Positions 1-7,227 of a DNA stretch of 64,000 bases are shown piece by piece. The DNA comes from Ectothiorhodospiraceae bacterium 2226 (lineage in GTDB: Bacteria > Pseudomonadota > Gammaproteobacteria > GCA-013348725). Position 1 is the first letter of the stretch. The number at the start of each line of letters is the position of its first letter. Location of the stretch: the NCBI GenBank assembly GCA_013348725.1, contig CP054689.1:1662501-1726500 (forward strand), given 5' to 3'. Under the pieces are notes generated by a model. It saw nothing but the letters and a program-made list of their open reading frames with translations. It searched no databases and had not been told where the DNA came from. A program made the position numbers and the translations under genes.

Positions 1-2
1 CC

Positions 3-407
3 ATGGCCGCCTTGCAGGAGGTCGAGGCCATGGAGTTGATGGAGCGTCTACGCGGGCTGGGCTGCCGCGTCATCCTCGACGATTTCGGCGTGGGTATCTC
101 CGCGCTGTACGCCCTGGAGCGCTTCCGCGTCGATTTCGTGAAGCTCGACGCGCGCCTGGTGCACCAGGTCAGTCAGGAGGCCAGCGAACGTTTGGTCACC
201 AGCCTGGTAGAAGTGAGCCACGGACTCGGTGCGCGCGTGATCGCCAAGTGCGTGGAGGACTGCGCCCGCATCGCACGCTTGCGCCACGCAGGCGTCGACC
301 TCGTGCAGGGCTACGCTATCGGCGTGCCGATCGAGGCCATTGACCCGCTGGTGAGCAGCGACTGCCCGCACGACCTGAGCGTCTCGGACCCGCGAGCCGC
401 CCCGTAA
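3..407 (+). CDS. C-terminal part of an EAL-domain (c-di-GMP phosphodiesterase-like) protein, cut by window edge
   Basis: This is the end of an EAL domain, the fold that hydrolyses or binds cyclic di-GMP. Visible motifs are DDFGVGISAL (family DDFGTGYSSL), FVKLD (the catalytic Lys and Asp) and DLVQGYAIGVP (family QGYxxGxP). The EAL signature itself and the N-terminal half lie outside the window, so the first Met is probably internal. One motif is unusual: where active enzymes have AEGVE, this protein reads IAKCVED, so an acidic active-site residue is replaced by Lys. That suggests a weak or inactive phosphodiesterase, possibly a c-di-GMP receptor. The stop is TAA. What sensory domain precedes it cannot be seen. 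Confidence 0.85.
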   Translation: MAALQEVEAMELMERLRGLGCRVILDDFGVGISALYALERFRVDFVKLDARLVHQVSQEASERLVTSLVEVSHGLGARVIAKCVEDCARIARLRHAGVDLVQGYAIGVPIEAIDPLVSSDCPHDLSVSDPRAAP

Positions 408-529
408 GCGATGCGCGCGTTCCTCCAGGTCACCTTCGAGGCACTGGTCTTGGCTTTCTTCGCCCCTTGCGCAGGTTGCTTCAGCCCCGCCGCTGGCGTG
501 CGTACCGAATTTTTGCAACACTCCCGCCG

Positions 530-1342
530 ATGAAGACCCTCCCCGATTTGGCTACCGTCGTCGAGGTGGTGCGCGACATCGCGCGCCGAGAGATCCTGCC
601 CCGCGCGCAGGACGTGCGCAGCACCCGCAAGGCCGACGGCAGCCTCGTGACCGAGGCCGATCACGCCGTGCAGGCCGCATTGCAGGCCGAGCTGCACCGG
701 CGCTGGCCCGAGGTCGCGCTGCTCGGCGAGGAGATGGCGTGCGAGGAGCAGGCGGGGCTGATCCAGCACTCCGCCAGTGCGCTGTGGTGCCTCGATCCGC
801 TGGACGGCACCAGCAACTTCGCCGTCGGGCTGCCTTTCTTTTGCACCTCGCTCGCCTTGCTGCACGAGGGGGAGGTGGTGCAGGGCGTCGTGTACGACCC
901 GCTGCGCGACGAGTGCTATGCGGCCGAAAAAGGCCGCGGTGCGTCGTTGAACGGTGTGCGGCTTGGCACCGTGCGCCCCGCCTCCCCCTTGCGGGGCGGC
1001 GTCGGGCTGGTCGACCTCAAGCGCCTGCCGCGCGCGCTCGCCGAGCGCCTGGTGCGCGAGCCCCCCTATGCCTCGCAGCGCAGCCTCGGTTCGGTGGCGC
1101 TGGACTGGTGCTGGGTCGCCGCCGGGCGCGTGCACGTCTATCTGCACGGCAAACAGAAGCTGTGGGACTACGCCGCCGGTGAGCTGATCCTGCGCGAAGC
1201 GGGCGGGCATTCCGCCACCCTCGATGGCGAGAGCGTCTCCCGCCCCTCGCTTGCCCCCCGCTCCTCGGTGGCCGCGCTGGACGAGGCGCTGTTCCAGGAA
1301 TGGGCGGCGTGGCTTGGGGTGCCGGGGCACCAGCGCGGCTGA
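530..1342 (+). CDS. Inositol monophosphatase-family phosphatase (SuhB/CysQ-like)
   Basis: A 270-residue Mg-dependent phosphatase of the inositol monophosphatase superfamily. It carries the three hallmark motifs: LLGEEM (metal-binding Glu pair), DPLDGTSNF (the DPxDGTxNF signature) and WDYAAGELILREAGG near the C terminus. The family includes SuhB (inositol-1-phosphatase), CysQ (3',5'-bisphosphate nucleotidase) and histidinol-phosphatase-like members, and the motifs alone do not separate them. The frame is open upstream to 467, but the ATG at 530 puts the start just before the usual N-terminal helix. It stands alone between the EAL gene and a repeat-rich spacer. Confidence 0.85.
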   Translation: MKTLPDLATVVEVVRDIARREILPRAQDVRSTRKADGSLVTEADHAVQAALQAELHRRWPEVALLGEEMACEEQAGLIQHSASALWCLDPLDGTSNFAVGLPFFCTSLALLHEGEVVQGVVYDPLRDECYAAEKGRGASLNGVRLGTVRPASPLRGGVGLVDLKRLPRALAERLVREPPYASQRSLGSVALDWCWVAAGRVHVYLHGKQKLWDYAAGELILREAGGHSATLDGESVSRPSLAPRSSVAALDEALFQEWAAWLGVPGHQRG

Positions 1343-1465
1343 GCCGCCGCGGAGCCATTGCGGCTGGTGCATTTGCGCCGCTCACTGGGCAGTGCAGGGC
1401 AGTGCCGGCTTCAAGTTTCCCCGCCTGCTGCGCAGGCGGCCCTCCCCCTAACCCCCTCCCACTGC

Positions 1466-1554
1466 GCGGGAGGGGGAATTGAAACATGCGGACGCTTGCC
1501 GCACCCGCGCGCCTTTACTCCCTACCCCCGCGCCAGTGCGGGAGGGCGGGGAGG
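1466..1554. repeat. Direct repeat copy 1 (about 89 bp, G-rich palindromic unit)
   Basis: First of two nearly identical units in the spacer 1343-1787. Each begins GCGGGAGGGGGAATTGAAAC, passes through ATGCGGACGC and CCTTTACTCCCT, and ends in a C-run/G-run palindrome centred on a CAGTG-type loop. The offset to the second copy is 105 bp. No ORF in the spacer looks real, so this is non-coding repeat DNA of unknown role. Transcribed, the C/G blocks would fold into strong hairpins. Confidence 0.75.
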
Positions 1555-1570
1555 GGGCCGGGCCGTAGGC

Positions 1571-1661
1571 GCGGGAGGGGGAATTGAAACAACATGCGGA
1601 CGCCGGCCGCACCCGCGCACCTTTACTCCCTCCCCCGCGTCAGTGGGGGAGGGCTGGGGAG
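1571..1661. repeat. Direct repeat copy 2 (G-rich palindromic unit)
   Basis: Second copy of the unit at 1466-1554. It differs by a 3-base insertion after GAATTGAAAC and scattered substitutions. A further half-palindrome of the same type (CCCTCCC-ACTGCGC-GGGAGGG) lies just before copy 1, near 1453-1475. Related hairpins recur at 21131 and 22607, so the core looks like a dispersed element. Confidence 0.75.
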
Positions 1662-1675
1662 TGTGCAAACCGGCT

Positions 1676-1713
1676 ACATAGGTAACACCTTGGACCGGGC
1701 ACATGGGTGACAG
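1676..1713. repeat. Pair of imperfect 13-bp direct repeats, possible transposon-end remnant
   Basis: ACATAGGTAACAC (1676-1688) and ACATGGGTGACAG (1701-1713) match at 10 of 13 positions with a 25-bp period. Spaced repeats like these resemble multi-site transposase-binding ends of some insertion sequences. No transposase is nearby, so the IS interpretation is speculative. The rest of the spacer up to the rep stop at 1788 shows nothing I can name. Confidence 0.3.
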
Positions 1714-1787
1714 GTACACCGCGTCGGCAGGAGGGCCTGCCGCACCGTGGATAACAACCTGGGCCCCGCGCCCAGCGGCGATGGCGG

Positions 1788-3794
1788 CTACTGCCCGAGC
1801 AGCCCGCGCAGGTTGGCCAGATGCGCCTGGCCGCGCGACTGGCGCTCTTCGGGGTCGACCTGTTCGCCTTTGCCTTCCCACTTGAGGTCGTCGGCAGGCA
1901 GTTCCTGGAGGAAGCGGCTGGGTTCGGTGTCGATCAACTCGCCGCCGCGCTTGCGCTTGCGCGCGTACGTGAAAGTGAGCGTGCGCTGGGCGCGGGTGAT
2001 GCCCACGTAGGCCAGGCGCCGTTCCTCCTCGAGACTCTCCTCGGCGAGGCTCACGCGGTGGGGCAGCAGCTCCTCCTCCATGCCGACCAGGAACACGTGC
2101 GGGAACTCCAGCCCCTTGGCGGCATGCAGGGTAAGGAGGTGCACGGCGTCCATCTCGGCCTCGTCTTCGTTGCGGTCCAGCATGTCGATCAGACTCATGT
2201 GCGCCACCACCTCGCCGAGCGATTTCTCGCCCTCGGCGGCGTCGATGATGCGCTGCATCCAGGCCAGCAGTTCCTCGACGTTGCCCACGCGGCGTTCGGC
2301 CGCCGCGGGCGTGGCCGCGCTGTCGGTGAGGTAGGCGTAGTAGTCGATCTGCTTGATCATGTCGCGCACCACGCCCAGCGTGTCGCCGCGCGCGGCGCGA
2401 TCGCCTACGTCCACCAGCCATTCGCCGAACTGCTGCAGGCGCGTGACCGCGCGCTCGGGCAGGTGCTGTGCGAGCCCGAGCTCGAGCGAGGCGGCCAGCA
2501 GCGACGTGCCCCGCCCCTGCGCGTAGTTGGCGAGCTTCTCCACCGTGGTCGGGCCGATCTCGCGCCGCGGGGTGTTCACCGCGCGCAGGTAGGCGGCGTC
2601 GTCGTCCGGGTTGACCAGCAGGCGCAGGTAGGCCATCAGGTCGCGCACCTCGGTGTGGGCAAAGAACGAGGTGCCGCCCGACAGCCGGTAGGGGATGTGG
2701 TGCTCGCGCAGCGCCTGCTCGAACAGGCGCGACTGGTGGTTGCCCCGATACAGGATGGCGTAATCGCGGTAGTCGCCGCGGTGGGTGAAGTGGTGGTGCA
2801 GGATCTCGCTTACGACCTTGGCGGCCTCGTGCTCGGGGTCGTTGGCGGCCAGCACCCGCAGCGGGTCGCCGTAGCCGAGCTCGCTCCACAGGCGCTTCTC
2901 GAACACGTGCGGGTTGTTCTGGATGAGCTGGTTGGCGGCCTTGAGGATGCGCCCGCTGGAGCGGTAGTTCTGCTCGAGCTTGACCACCTTGAGCTGCGGG
3001 AAGTCCTCGGCGAGTTGGGCGAGGTTCTCCGGGCGCGCGCCGCGCCAGGCGTAAATCGACTGATCGTCGTCGCCCACCGCGGTGAGCGCGCCGCGCGCCC
3101 CGACCAGCAGGCGCACCAGGCGGTACTGGCAGGCGTTGGTGTCCTGGTACTCGTCCACCAGCAGGTGGCGCACGCGGTTCTGCCAGCGCTCGCGCGCCTC
3201 GGCGTTCTCCTCGAACAGGCGCACCGGCACGGTGATCAGGTCGTCGAAGTCGACCGCGTTGTAGCTCTTCAGGTGGCGCTGGTACTGGGCGTAGACCTTG
3301 GCCGCCGCAACCTCGTGCGCCTGTGCGCCGGCGGCGGCCTGCTCGGGCGACACGCCGTCGTTCTTCCAGGTGGAGATGCGTTGCTGCAGTTCGGCGACCT
3401 GGTCCTTGTCGAGCTCCAGGCCCTTGCTGGCCAGCTCCTTGATGAGCGCGGCGCTGTCGGCGGCGTCGAAGATGGTGAAGCCGCTGCGGTAGCCGAGCAC
3501 GGCGGCCTCGCGGCGCAGGATGGACAGACCCAGGGTATGGAAGGTGGATACCTTGAGTCCGGCCCCTTCCTTCCCTTGCATCAGCGCGCCGGCGCGCGCC
3601 TTCATCTCGCGCGCGGCCTTGTTGGTGAAGGTCACGGCATAGATGTCGCGCGCCTTATAGCCGCACTCGCGCACCAGGTAGGCGATCTTGTGGGTGATCA
3701 CGCGCGTCTTGCCGCTGCCGGCACCAGCCAGCACCAGTAGGGGGCCGTCGATATGGCGCACGGCCTCGCGTTGGCGGGGATTCAAATCGGACAT
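1788..3794 (-). CDS. rep: ATP-dependent DNA helicase Rep (UvrD/Rep/PcrA superfamily 1A)
   Basis: A 668-residue 3'-5' DNA helicase, close to the length of E. coli Rep. Motifs appear in order: GAGSGKT (Walker A, about residues 24-30), VDEYQDTN (motif II), DDDQSIYAWRGA (motif III), LEQNYRS (motif IV region), TLHAAKGLEFPHVF (motif V) and LAYVGITRAQ (motif VI). The start MSDLNPRQ at 3794 matches the usual N terminus just before the Q-motif. The frame stays open to 3920, but that extension runs into the marR promoter region. Family members displace proteins ahead of replication forks. Transcription is divergent from the MarR gene. Confidence 0.95.
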   Translation of the reverse strand: MSDLNPRQREAVRHIDGPLLVLAGAGSGKTRVITHKIAYLVRECGYKARDIYAVTFTNKAAREMKARAGALMQGKEGAGLKVSTFHTLGLSILRREAAVLGYRSGFTIFDAADSAALIKELASKGLELDKDQVAELQQRISTWKNDGVSPEQAAAGAQAHEVAAAKVYAQYQRHLKSYNAVDFDDLITVPVRLFEENAEARERWQNRVRHLLVDEYQDTNACQYRLVRLLVGARGALTAVGDDDQSIYAWRGARPENLAQLAEDFPQLKVVKLEQNYRSSGRILKAANQLIQNNPHVFEKRLWSELGYGDPLRVLAANDPEHEAAKVVSEILHHHFTHRGDYRDYAILYRGNHQSRLFEQALREHHIPYRLSGGTSFFAHTEVRDLMAYLRLLVNPDDDAAYLRAVNTPRREIGPTTVEKLANYAQGRGTSLLAASLELGLAQHLPERAVTRLQQFGEWLVDVGDRAARGDTLGVVRDMIKQIDYYAYLTDSAATPAAAERRVGNVEELLAWMQRIIDAAEGEKSLGEVVAHMSLIDMLDRNEDEAEMDAVHLLTLHAAKGLEFPHVFLVGMEEELLPHRVSLAEESLEEERRLAYVGITRAQRTLTFTYARKRKRGGELIDTEPSRFLQELPADDLKWEGKGEQVDPEERQSRGQAHLANLRGLLGQ

Positions 3795-3866
3795 GGGGCG
3801 GCTTCGCGATCGGGCTGCGCATTGTAGCAGGCGCCCCGCGCGCTCCAAGCCGCACCTGGCCCCGTT

Positions 3867-3895
3867 TTGAAACATTTCCCGAAAAATGGTATTGT
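3867..3895 (+). promoter_or_regulatory. Putative sigma-70 promoter of the MarR gene with overlapping palindrome
   Basis: TTGAAA (3867-3872) and TATTGT (3890-3895) are separated by exactly 17 bp, a good match to -35/-10 spacing. The palindrome TTGTACAA (3892-3899) overlaps the -10 box. MarR proteins usually bind short palindromes and repress their own promoters, so this is a plausible autoregulatory operator. The surrounding stretch is clearly more AT-rich than its neighbourhood. Both assignments are by eye. Confidence 0.55.
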
Positions 3896-3970
3896 ACAAA
3901 AATATTCCGGCGGATCGCACAGCCTGAGGGGGCCGTGGGTCCGATCTTCCTTCGCGATGGCAGGCCCCGC

Positions 3971-4486
3971 ATGCACATGCCGAACGAATCCGTTTCCGGT
4001 CCGCGCCCCGATGACGGTCTGCGCAGTACGCGCCTGAACGCCATCATCCGCGACCTGCGCCTGGTGTTGGGCGCGATCCGCGAGCACTCGCGCTGGGTCG
4101 AATCGCACTGCGGCGTGAGCGCCGCGCAATTATGGGCTTTGTGGGAGCTGGCCACAGCCCCGGGGATGCGTGTGTCGGAGCTCTCGCGCGCGCTGACCAT
4201 TCATCAATCCACGGCCAGCAATATGCTCGACAAGCTCGAGCGCAAAGCGTTGGTGGAGCGCGTACGGGGCGGACCCGATCAACGGGTGGTGCGCCTGTAC
4301 CTCACGGAAGCGGGCATGAGCCTGCTGCAGGATGCGCCGCGGCCGGCACAGGGGGCGATCAGCAGCGCCCTGCAGAGTCTGCCGGACGCGGAGTTGGAGG
4401 GCTTGCATCGGCATCTGGATCGCCTGGTGCAGGCCATGGGTGTGACGGATCGGCAGGCGGCCTTGCGGCCGTTGGGTGCCGATTGA
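3971..4486 (+). CDS. MarR-family transcriptional regulator
   Basis: A 171-residue winged-helix regulator. The recognition region reads MRVSELSRALTIHQSTASNMLDKLERKALV, followed by the wing RGGPDQRVVRLYLTEAG; the DxR pattern in the wing (here DQR) is typical of MarR. MarR dimers repress and release DNA on binding small anionic or phenolic ligands or on oxidation. I chose ATG 3971; an in-frame GTG at 3935 lies very close to a GAGGGGG sequence and would add 12 residues. The gene heads the plus-strand run of carbamoyl/amidotransferase genes and is the natural candidate regulator of that run, though no direct evidence ties them. Confidence 0.85.
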   Translation: MHMPNESVSGPRPDDGLRSTRLNAIIRDLRLVLGAIREHSRWVESHCGVSAAQLWALWELATAPGMRVSELSRALTIHQSTASNMLDKLERKALVERVRGGPDQRVVRLYLTEAGMSLLQDAPRPAQGAISSALQSLPDAELEGLHRHLDRLVQAMGVTDRQAALRPLGAD

Positions 4487-4560
4487 CGAACGGCCGACGA
4501 GGGAGCGACATGATCCGTCGGGGGCTGTGGCAACTCGCATGAGCGAGTGGAGGAAAAGAC

Positions 4561-4803
4561 GTGGATAAGCAGATGTTCTTTTGTGCTCCGCAGCGGGCGT
4601 ATCTCAGTACCTTTGATTGCATGGAACTGCGTGAACGTCCGATCGGCAAGGCGCCCATGGGCAGCCAGCCGCGCCTGAAGGCCTGCGAGCGCTGCTCGCT
4701 GTACCCCTTGGTCGACGCGGGCGACGTGCCAACCGTCTCGCTCGCCGATTATCTGAACGGTGCGCGCCCGGAGGCGGCGGAGCTGCCCAAGCGCCGCGCC
4801 TGA
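4561..4803 (+). CDS. Small Cys-containing protein of unknown function (80 aa)
   Basis: Starts with GTG at 4561, preceded by GAGGAAAA at a suitable distance. The protein has four cysteines, in FFC, FDC and a CERC pair; two Cys plus a CxxC could hold one metal ion. There is no signal peptide or membrane segment. It sits 74 nt after marR and only 8 nt before the next start, so it is probably co-transcribed with the cluster downstream. I do not recognise a family. Confidence 0.6.
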   Translation: MDKQMFFCAPQRAYLSTFDCMELRERPIGKAPMGSQPRLKACERCSLYPLVDAGDVPTVSLADYLNGARPEAAELPKRRA

Positions 4804-4811
4804 GGTCCGGT

Positions 4812-5258
4812 TTGCGGGGATTCTTGTGCTGGTGTTTTTGCCTGCTGCTCCTGCTGCCGCCGGCCGCAGTAGCGCAGGTGCCCGTCCTCACGGTCAGTGA
4901 GGACGTGGCGCGGGCCGGGTACTACCGGCTCGATTGGTCCGGCGCCGTCGCGGGCGCCGGCGCGCGCTTCGTGCTCCAGCGGGCGGCGGACGCCACATTC
5001 GCCGAGGCGCAGACGGTCTACCGCGGCCTCGACTCCGCCCGGGTGCAGAGTGGCGTGCCGGACGGCACCTATTACTACCGTGTGCGGGTGGAGGGCCCCG
5101 AAGGGGCGGGTCCATGGAGCGCACCGCGACGCGTCGAGGTGGCTCATCACCCACTGCCCCGCGCGCTGGGTTTCCTGGGCGTGGGGCTGCTCGTATTCCT
5201 GATGACGCTGGGACTGATCGTCAGCGGTGCCCGCGCCGCGGCAAAGGAGCCTGCATGA
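4812..5258 (+). CDS. Exported, membrane-anchored protein with a fibronectin type III-like domain
   Basis: A 148-residue protein. A signal peptide (hydrophobic CWCFCLLLLLPPAAVAQ, cleavage likely after AVA) is followed by a compact beta domain with fibronectin type III features: YYRLDWSG, an FVLQRA strand, TYYYRVRVEG and GPWSAPRRVEV. A C-terminal transmembrane helix (about residues 118-138) ends in a short basic tail. It would display one FN3-like domain in the periplasm. The start is TTG at 4812 with GAGG upstream, since no ATG or GTG in frame precedes the signal sequence. Its stop overlaps the next start (ATGA at 5255), indicating translational coupling to the hydrolase. Confidence 0.65.
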   Translation: MRGFLCWCFCLLLLLPPAAVAQVPVLTVSEDVARAGYYRLDWSGAVAGAGARFVLQRAADATFAEAQTVYRGLDSARVQSGVPDGTYYYRVRVEGPEGAGPWSAPRRVEVAHHPLPRALGFLGVGLLVFLMTLGLIVSGARAAAKEPA

Positions 5259-6490
5259 GTTTGACGGTCGACTTCGAGCGACTGAAATCCGATATCCAGA
5301 CCCTCGCCACCATCGGCCTCGGCGAGGGGCAGGGCCTCTACCGCATGGCCTTCTCAGACGGCGATATGCAGGCGCGCGCCTGGCTCGCCGAGCGCATCCG
5401 CGCCGCGGGCCTCGACCTGCACGTGGACGGCGCGGCCAACATCCATGCCCGTCTCGGCTGGGACGAAGGGCGCACGCCCAGTGTGATGATGGGCTCGCAC
5501 ATGGACACCGTGCCGGGCGGCGGCCACCTGGACGGTGCGCTCGGCGTGCTGGTCGCGCTGGAGTGCGTGCGCCGTCTGAAGGAGGCCGGCACCGCGCTCG
5601 CGCGCCCGGTCGAGGCGGTCGCCTTCACCGACGAGGAAGGCCGCTTCGGCGGCATGCTCGGCTCGCAGGCCATCGCCGGGCGCCTCACCCCGCAGACAAT
5701 TTACGCCGCGCACGATCTCGACGGCATTTCGCTGGTCGAGGCCATGCAGGCCTACGGACTCGATCCGATGGACGCCCTCAGCGCCCAGCGCCGGCCGGAC
5801 AGCCTGCATGCCTTTCTGGAACTGCACATCGAACAGGGCCCGGTGCTCGATCGCCAGAAAATCAGTGTCGGCGTGGTGGAGGCCATTACCGGGCTGTTCA
5901 AGTGGAACGTGCGCCTGATCGGCGTCGCCAATCATGCCGGCACCACGCCCATGGACATGCGCCAGGACGCCTTCCAGGGGCTGGCCGAGTTCGCCGGCGA
6001 GATCGCCCGCATTCTGGAGGAGCACGGCAGTGCGCGCAGCGTGGCCACCATCGGCCGCGCCGAGCTCTATCCCGGCGCGGCCAACACCGTGCCGGGGCGG
6101 GTGGAATTCTCTCTGGACGTGCGCGACCCGGCGCCCGAGGTGCTCGCGGGCTTGGGTCACGCCTTCCGCCGGGCGCTGTCCGCCATCGCCCGGCGGCGCG
6201 ACCTGATGTTCGAGTTCGAGGTGCTGAGCGAGATCGAACCGGTCAAATGCGATGCGGGTATCGCGGACCTGATCGAAGAACACGCCAATGCACTGGACTT
6301 GCGGGCGCTGCGCATGGTGAGCGGCGCGGCGCACGACACGCAGATCATGGCGGGCATTACCCGCGCGGCTATGATTTTCGTGCCCAGCAAAGAGGGCCGC
6401 AGCCATTCCGCGGCGGAGTGGACGGCGTGGGAAGACATCGAACGCGGCGCGAACTTGGCCCTGGCCACGCTCGCCCGCTTGGCCGCCTAG
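5255..6490 (+). CDS. Zn-dependent hydantoinase/carbamoylase-family amidase (N-carbamoyl-L-amino acid hydrolase / allantoate amidohydrolase-like)
   Basis: A 411-residue M20-type metallo-amidase. Metal-site motifs are GSHMDTVPGGGHLDGALG (H82, D93), FTDEEG (E127/E128), LELHIEQGP and GRSHSAAEW; the dimerisation-domain motif NHAGTTPMDMRQD is intact. Family members hydrolyse N-carbamoyl amino acids, beta-ureido acids or allantoate, releasing ammonia and CO2. The ATG overlaps the stop of the FN3-like gene, and 8 nt separate it from the isochorismatase gene. An ATCase-like transcarbamoylase sits four genes downstream. One enzyme that makes and one that breaks carbamoyl-nitrogen bonds in a single run suggests a ureido-compound pathway. 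The true substrate cannot be read from the sequence. Confidence 0.9.
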   Translation: MSLTVDFERLKSDIQTLATIGLGEGQGLYRMAFSDGDMQARAWLAERIRAAGLDLHVDGAANIHARLGWDEGRTPSVMMGSHMDTVPGGGHLDGALGVLVALECVRRLKEAGTALARPVEAVAFTDEEGRFGGMLGSQAIAGRLTPQTIYAAHDLDGISLVEAMQAYGLDPMDALSAQRRPDSLHAFLELHIEQGPVLDRQKISVGVVEAITGLFKWNVRLIGVANHAGTTPMDMRQDAFQGLAEFAGEIARILEEHGSARSVATIGRAELYPGAANTVPGRVEFSLDVRDPAPEVLAGLGHAFRRALSAIARRRDLMFEFEVLSEIEPVKCDAGIADLIEEHANALDLRALRMVSGAAHDTQIMAGITRAAMIFVPSKEGRSHSAAEWTAWEDIERGANLALATLARLAA

Positions 6491-6498
6491 GAGCGCCC

Positions 6499-7227
6499 AT
6501 GGAAGACAAGCTCGATCCGCAATTTCTGAACGTCGATCCGCTCGAGGAGGCATATCGGGAGAGCATTACCGACCCGAAGGCCTTTCGGCGCTCGCTCGGT
6601 GAACATCACACCGCGCTGATGGTCATCGACGTGCAGTACCTGGACGCCGCGCCCGGCCACGGCGTGTTCGCCAACCTGGAAGAGAACGATGTGCCGCGTG
6701 AGGCGCAGGAATACTACTTCTCGCGTTTGCACGACATGGTGCTGCCCAACATCCGCTTGCTGCAGGACGCGTTTCGATCGCGTGGCCTGGAGGTGATCCA
6801 CACGCGTATCCAGTCGCTCACCCAGGACGGGCGCGAGCGCAGCCCGGGTCACAAGCGCCTCGGCGTACACGCGGCGCCCGGTTCCAAGGAGGCGCAATTC
6901 CTGGAACAGGTCGCCCCGCAGGGCGACGAGATCGTCATCAACAAGACCGCGAGCGGCGTGTTCACCTCCACCAACATGGAGTACGTGCTGCGTAACCTCG
7001 AGATCACCGGGCTGTTCGTCACCGGCGTGTACACCAACGAATGCGTGTCCACCACGGTGCGCGACGCCTGCGACCTCGGCTTTTACGTCACGCTGATCGA
7101 CGATGCGTGTGCCACGGTGACGCCGGATTTGCACGAGGCCACCATCCGCACCCTGCGTGATCGTTACGCCCGCGTGCAGTCCACCGAGGACGCCCTGCAG
7201 GACATCAAGGGGCTGGTCTTCGCGTGA
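6499..7227 (+). CDS. Isochorismatase-family cysteine hydrolase
   Basis: A 242-residue hydrolase with the catalytic triad of the family: Asp in MVIDVQ, Lys in VINKTASGVF and the nucleophilic Cys in GVYTNECVSTTVRDA. The superfamily includes N-carbamoylsarcosine amidase, ureidoacrylate amidohydrolase, nicotinamidase and isochorismatase. Next to a carbamoylase, an amidase acting on a carbamoyl or amide nitrogen is the likeliest role (inference). It has an extended N terminus of about 40 residues before the core. The stop overlaps the GTG of the symporter (GTGA at 7224), so translation is probably coupled. Confidence 0.88.
   Translation: MEDKLDPQFLNVDPLEEAYRESITDPKAFRRSLGEHHTALMVIDVQYLDAAPGHGVFANLEENDVPREAQEYYFSRLHDMVLPNIRLLQDAFRSRGLEVIHTRIQSLTQDGRERSPGHKRLGVHAAPGSKEAQFLEQVAPQGDEIVINKTASGVFTSTNMEYVLRNLEITGLFVTGVYTNECVSTTVRDACDLGFYVTLIDDACATVTPDLHEATIRTLRDRYARVQSTEDALQDIKGLVFA

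Noticed and set aside
1466-1661. CRISPR-like array (units contain GAATTGAAAC, resembling the 3' end of many CRISPR repeats)
   Set aside because: Only two copies, 105 bp apart, and the whole interval is repeated rather than a short repeat with unique spacers. No cas genes are present.
1821-3740. 639-codon open frame antisense to rep
   Set aside because: It mirrors the codon pattern of rep on the opposite strand and shows no family motif; high GC favours such shadows.
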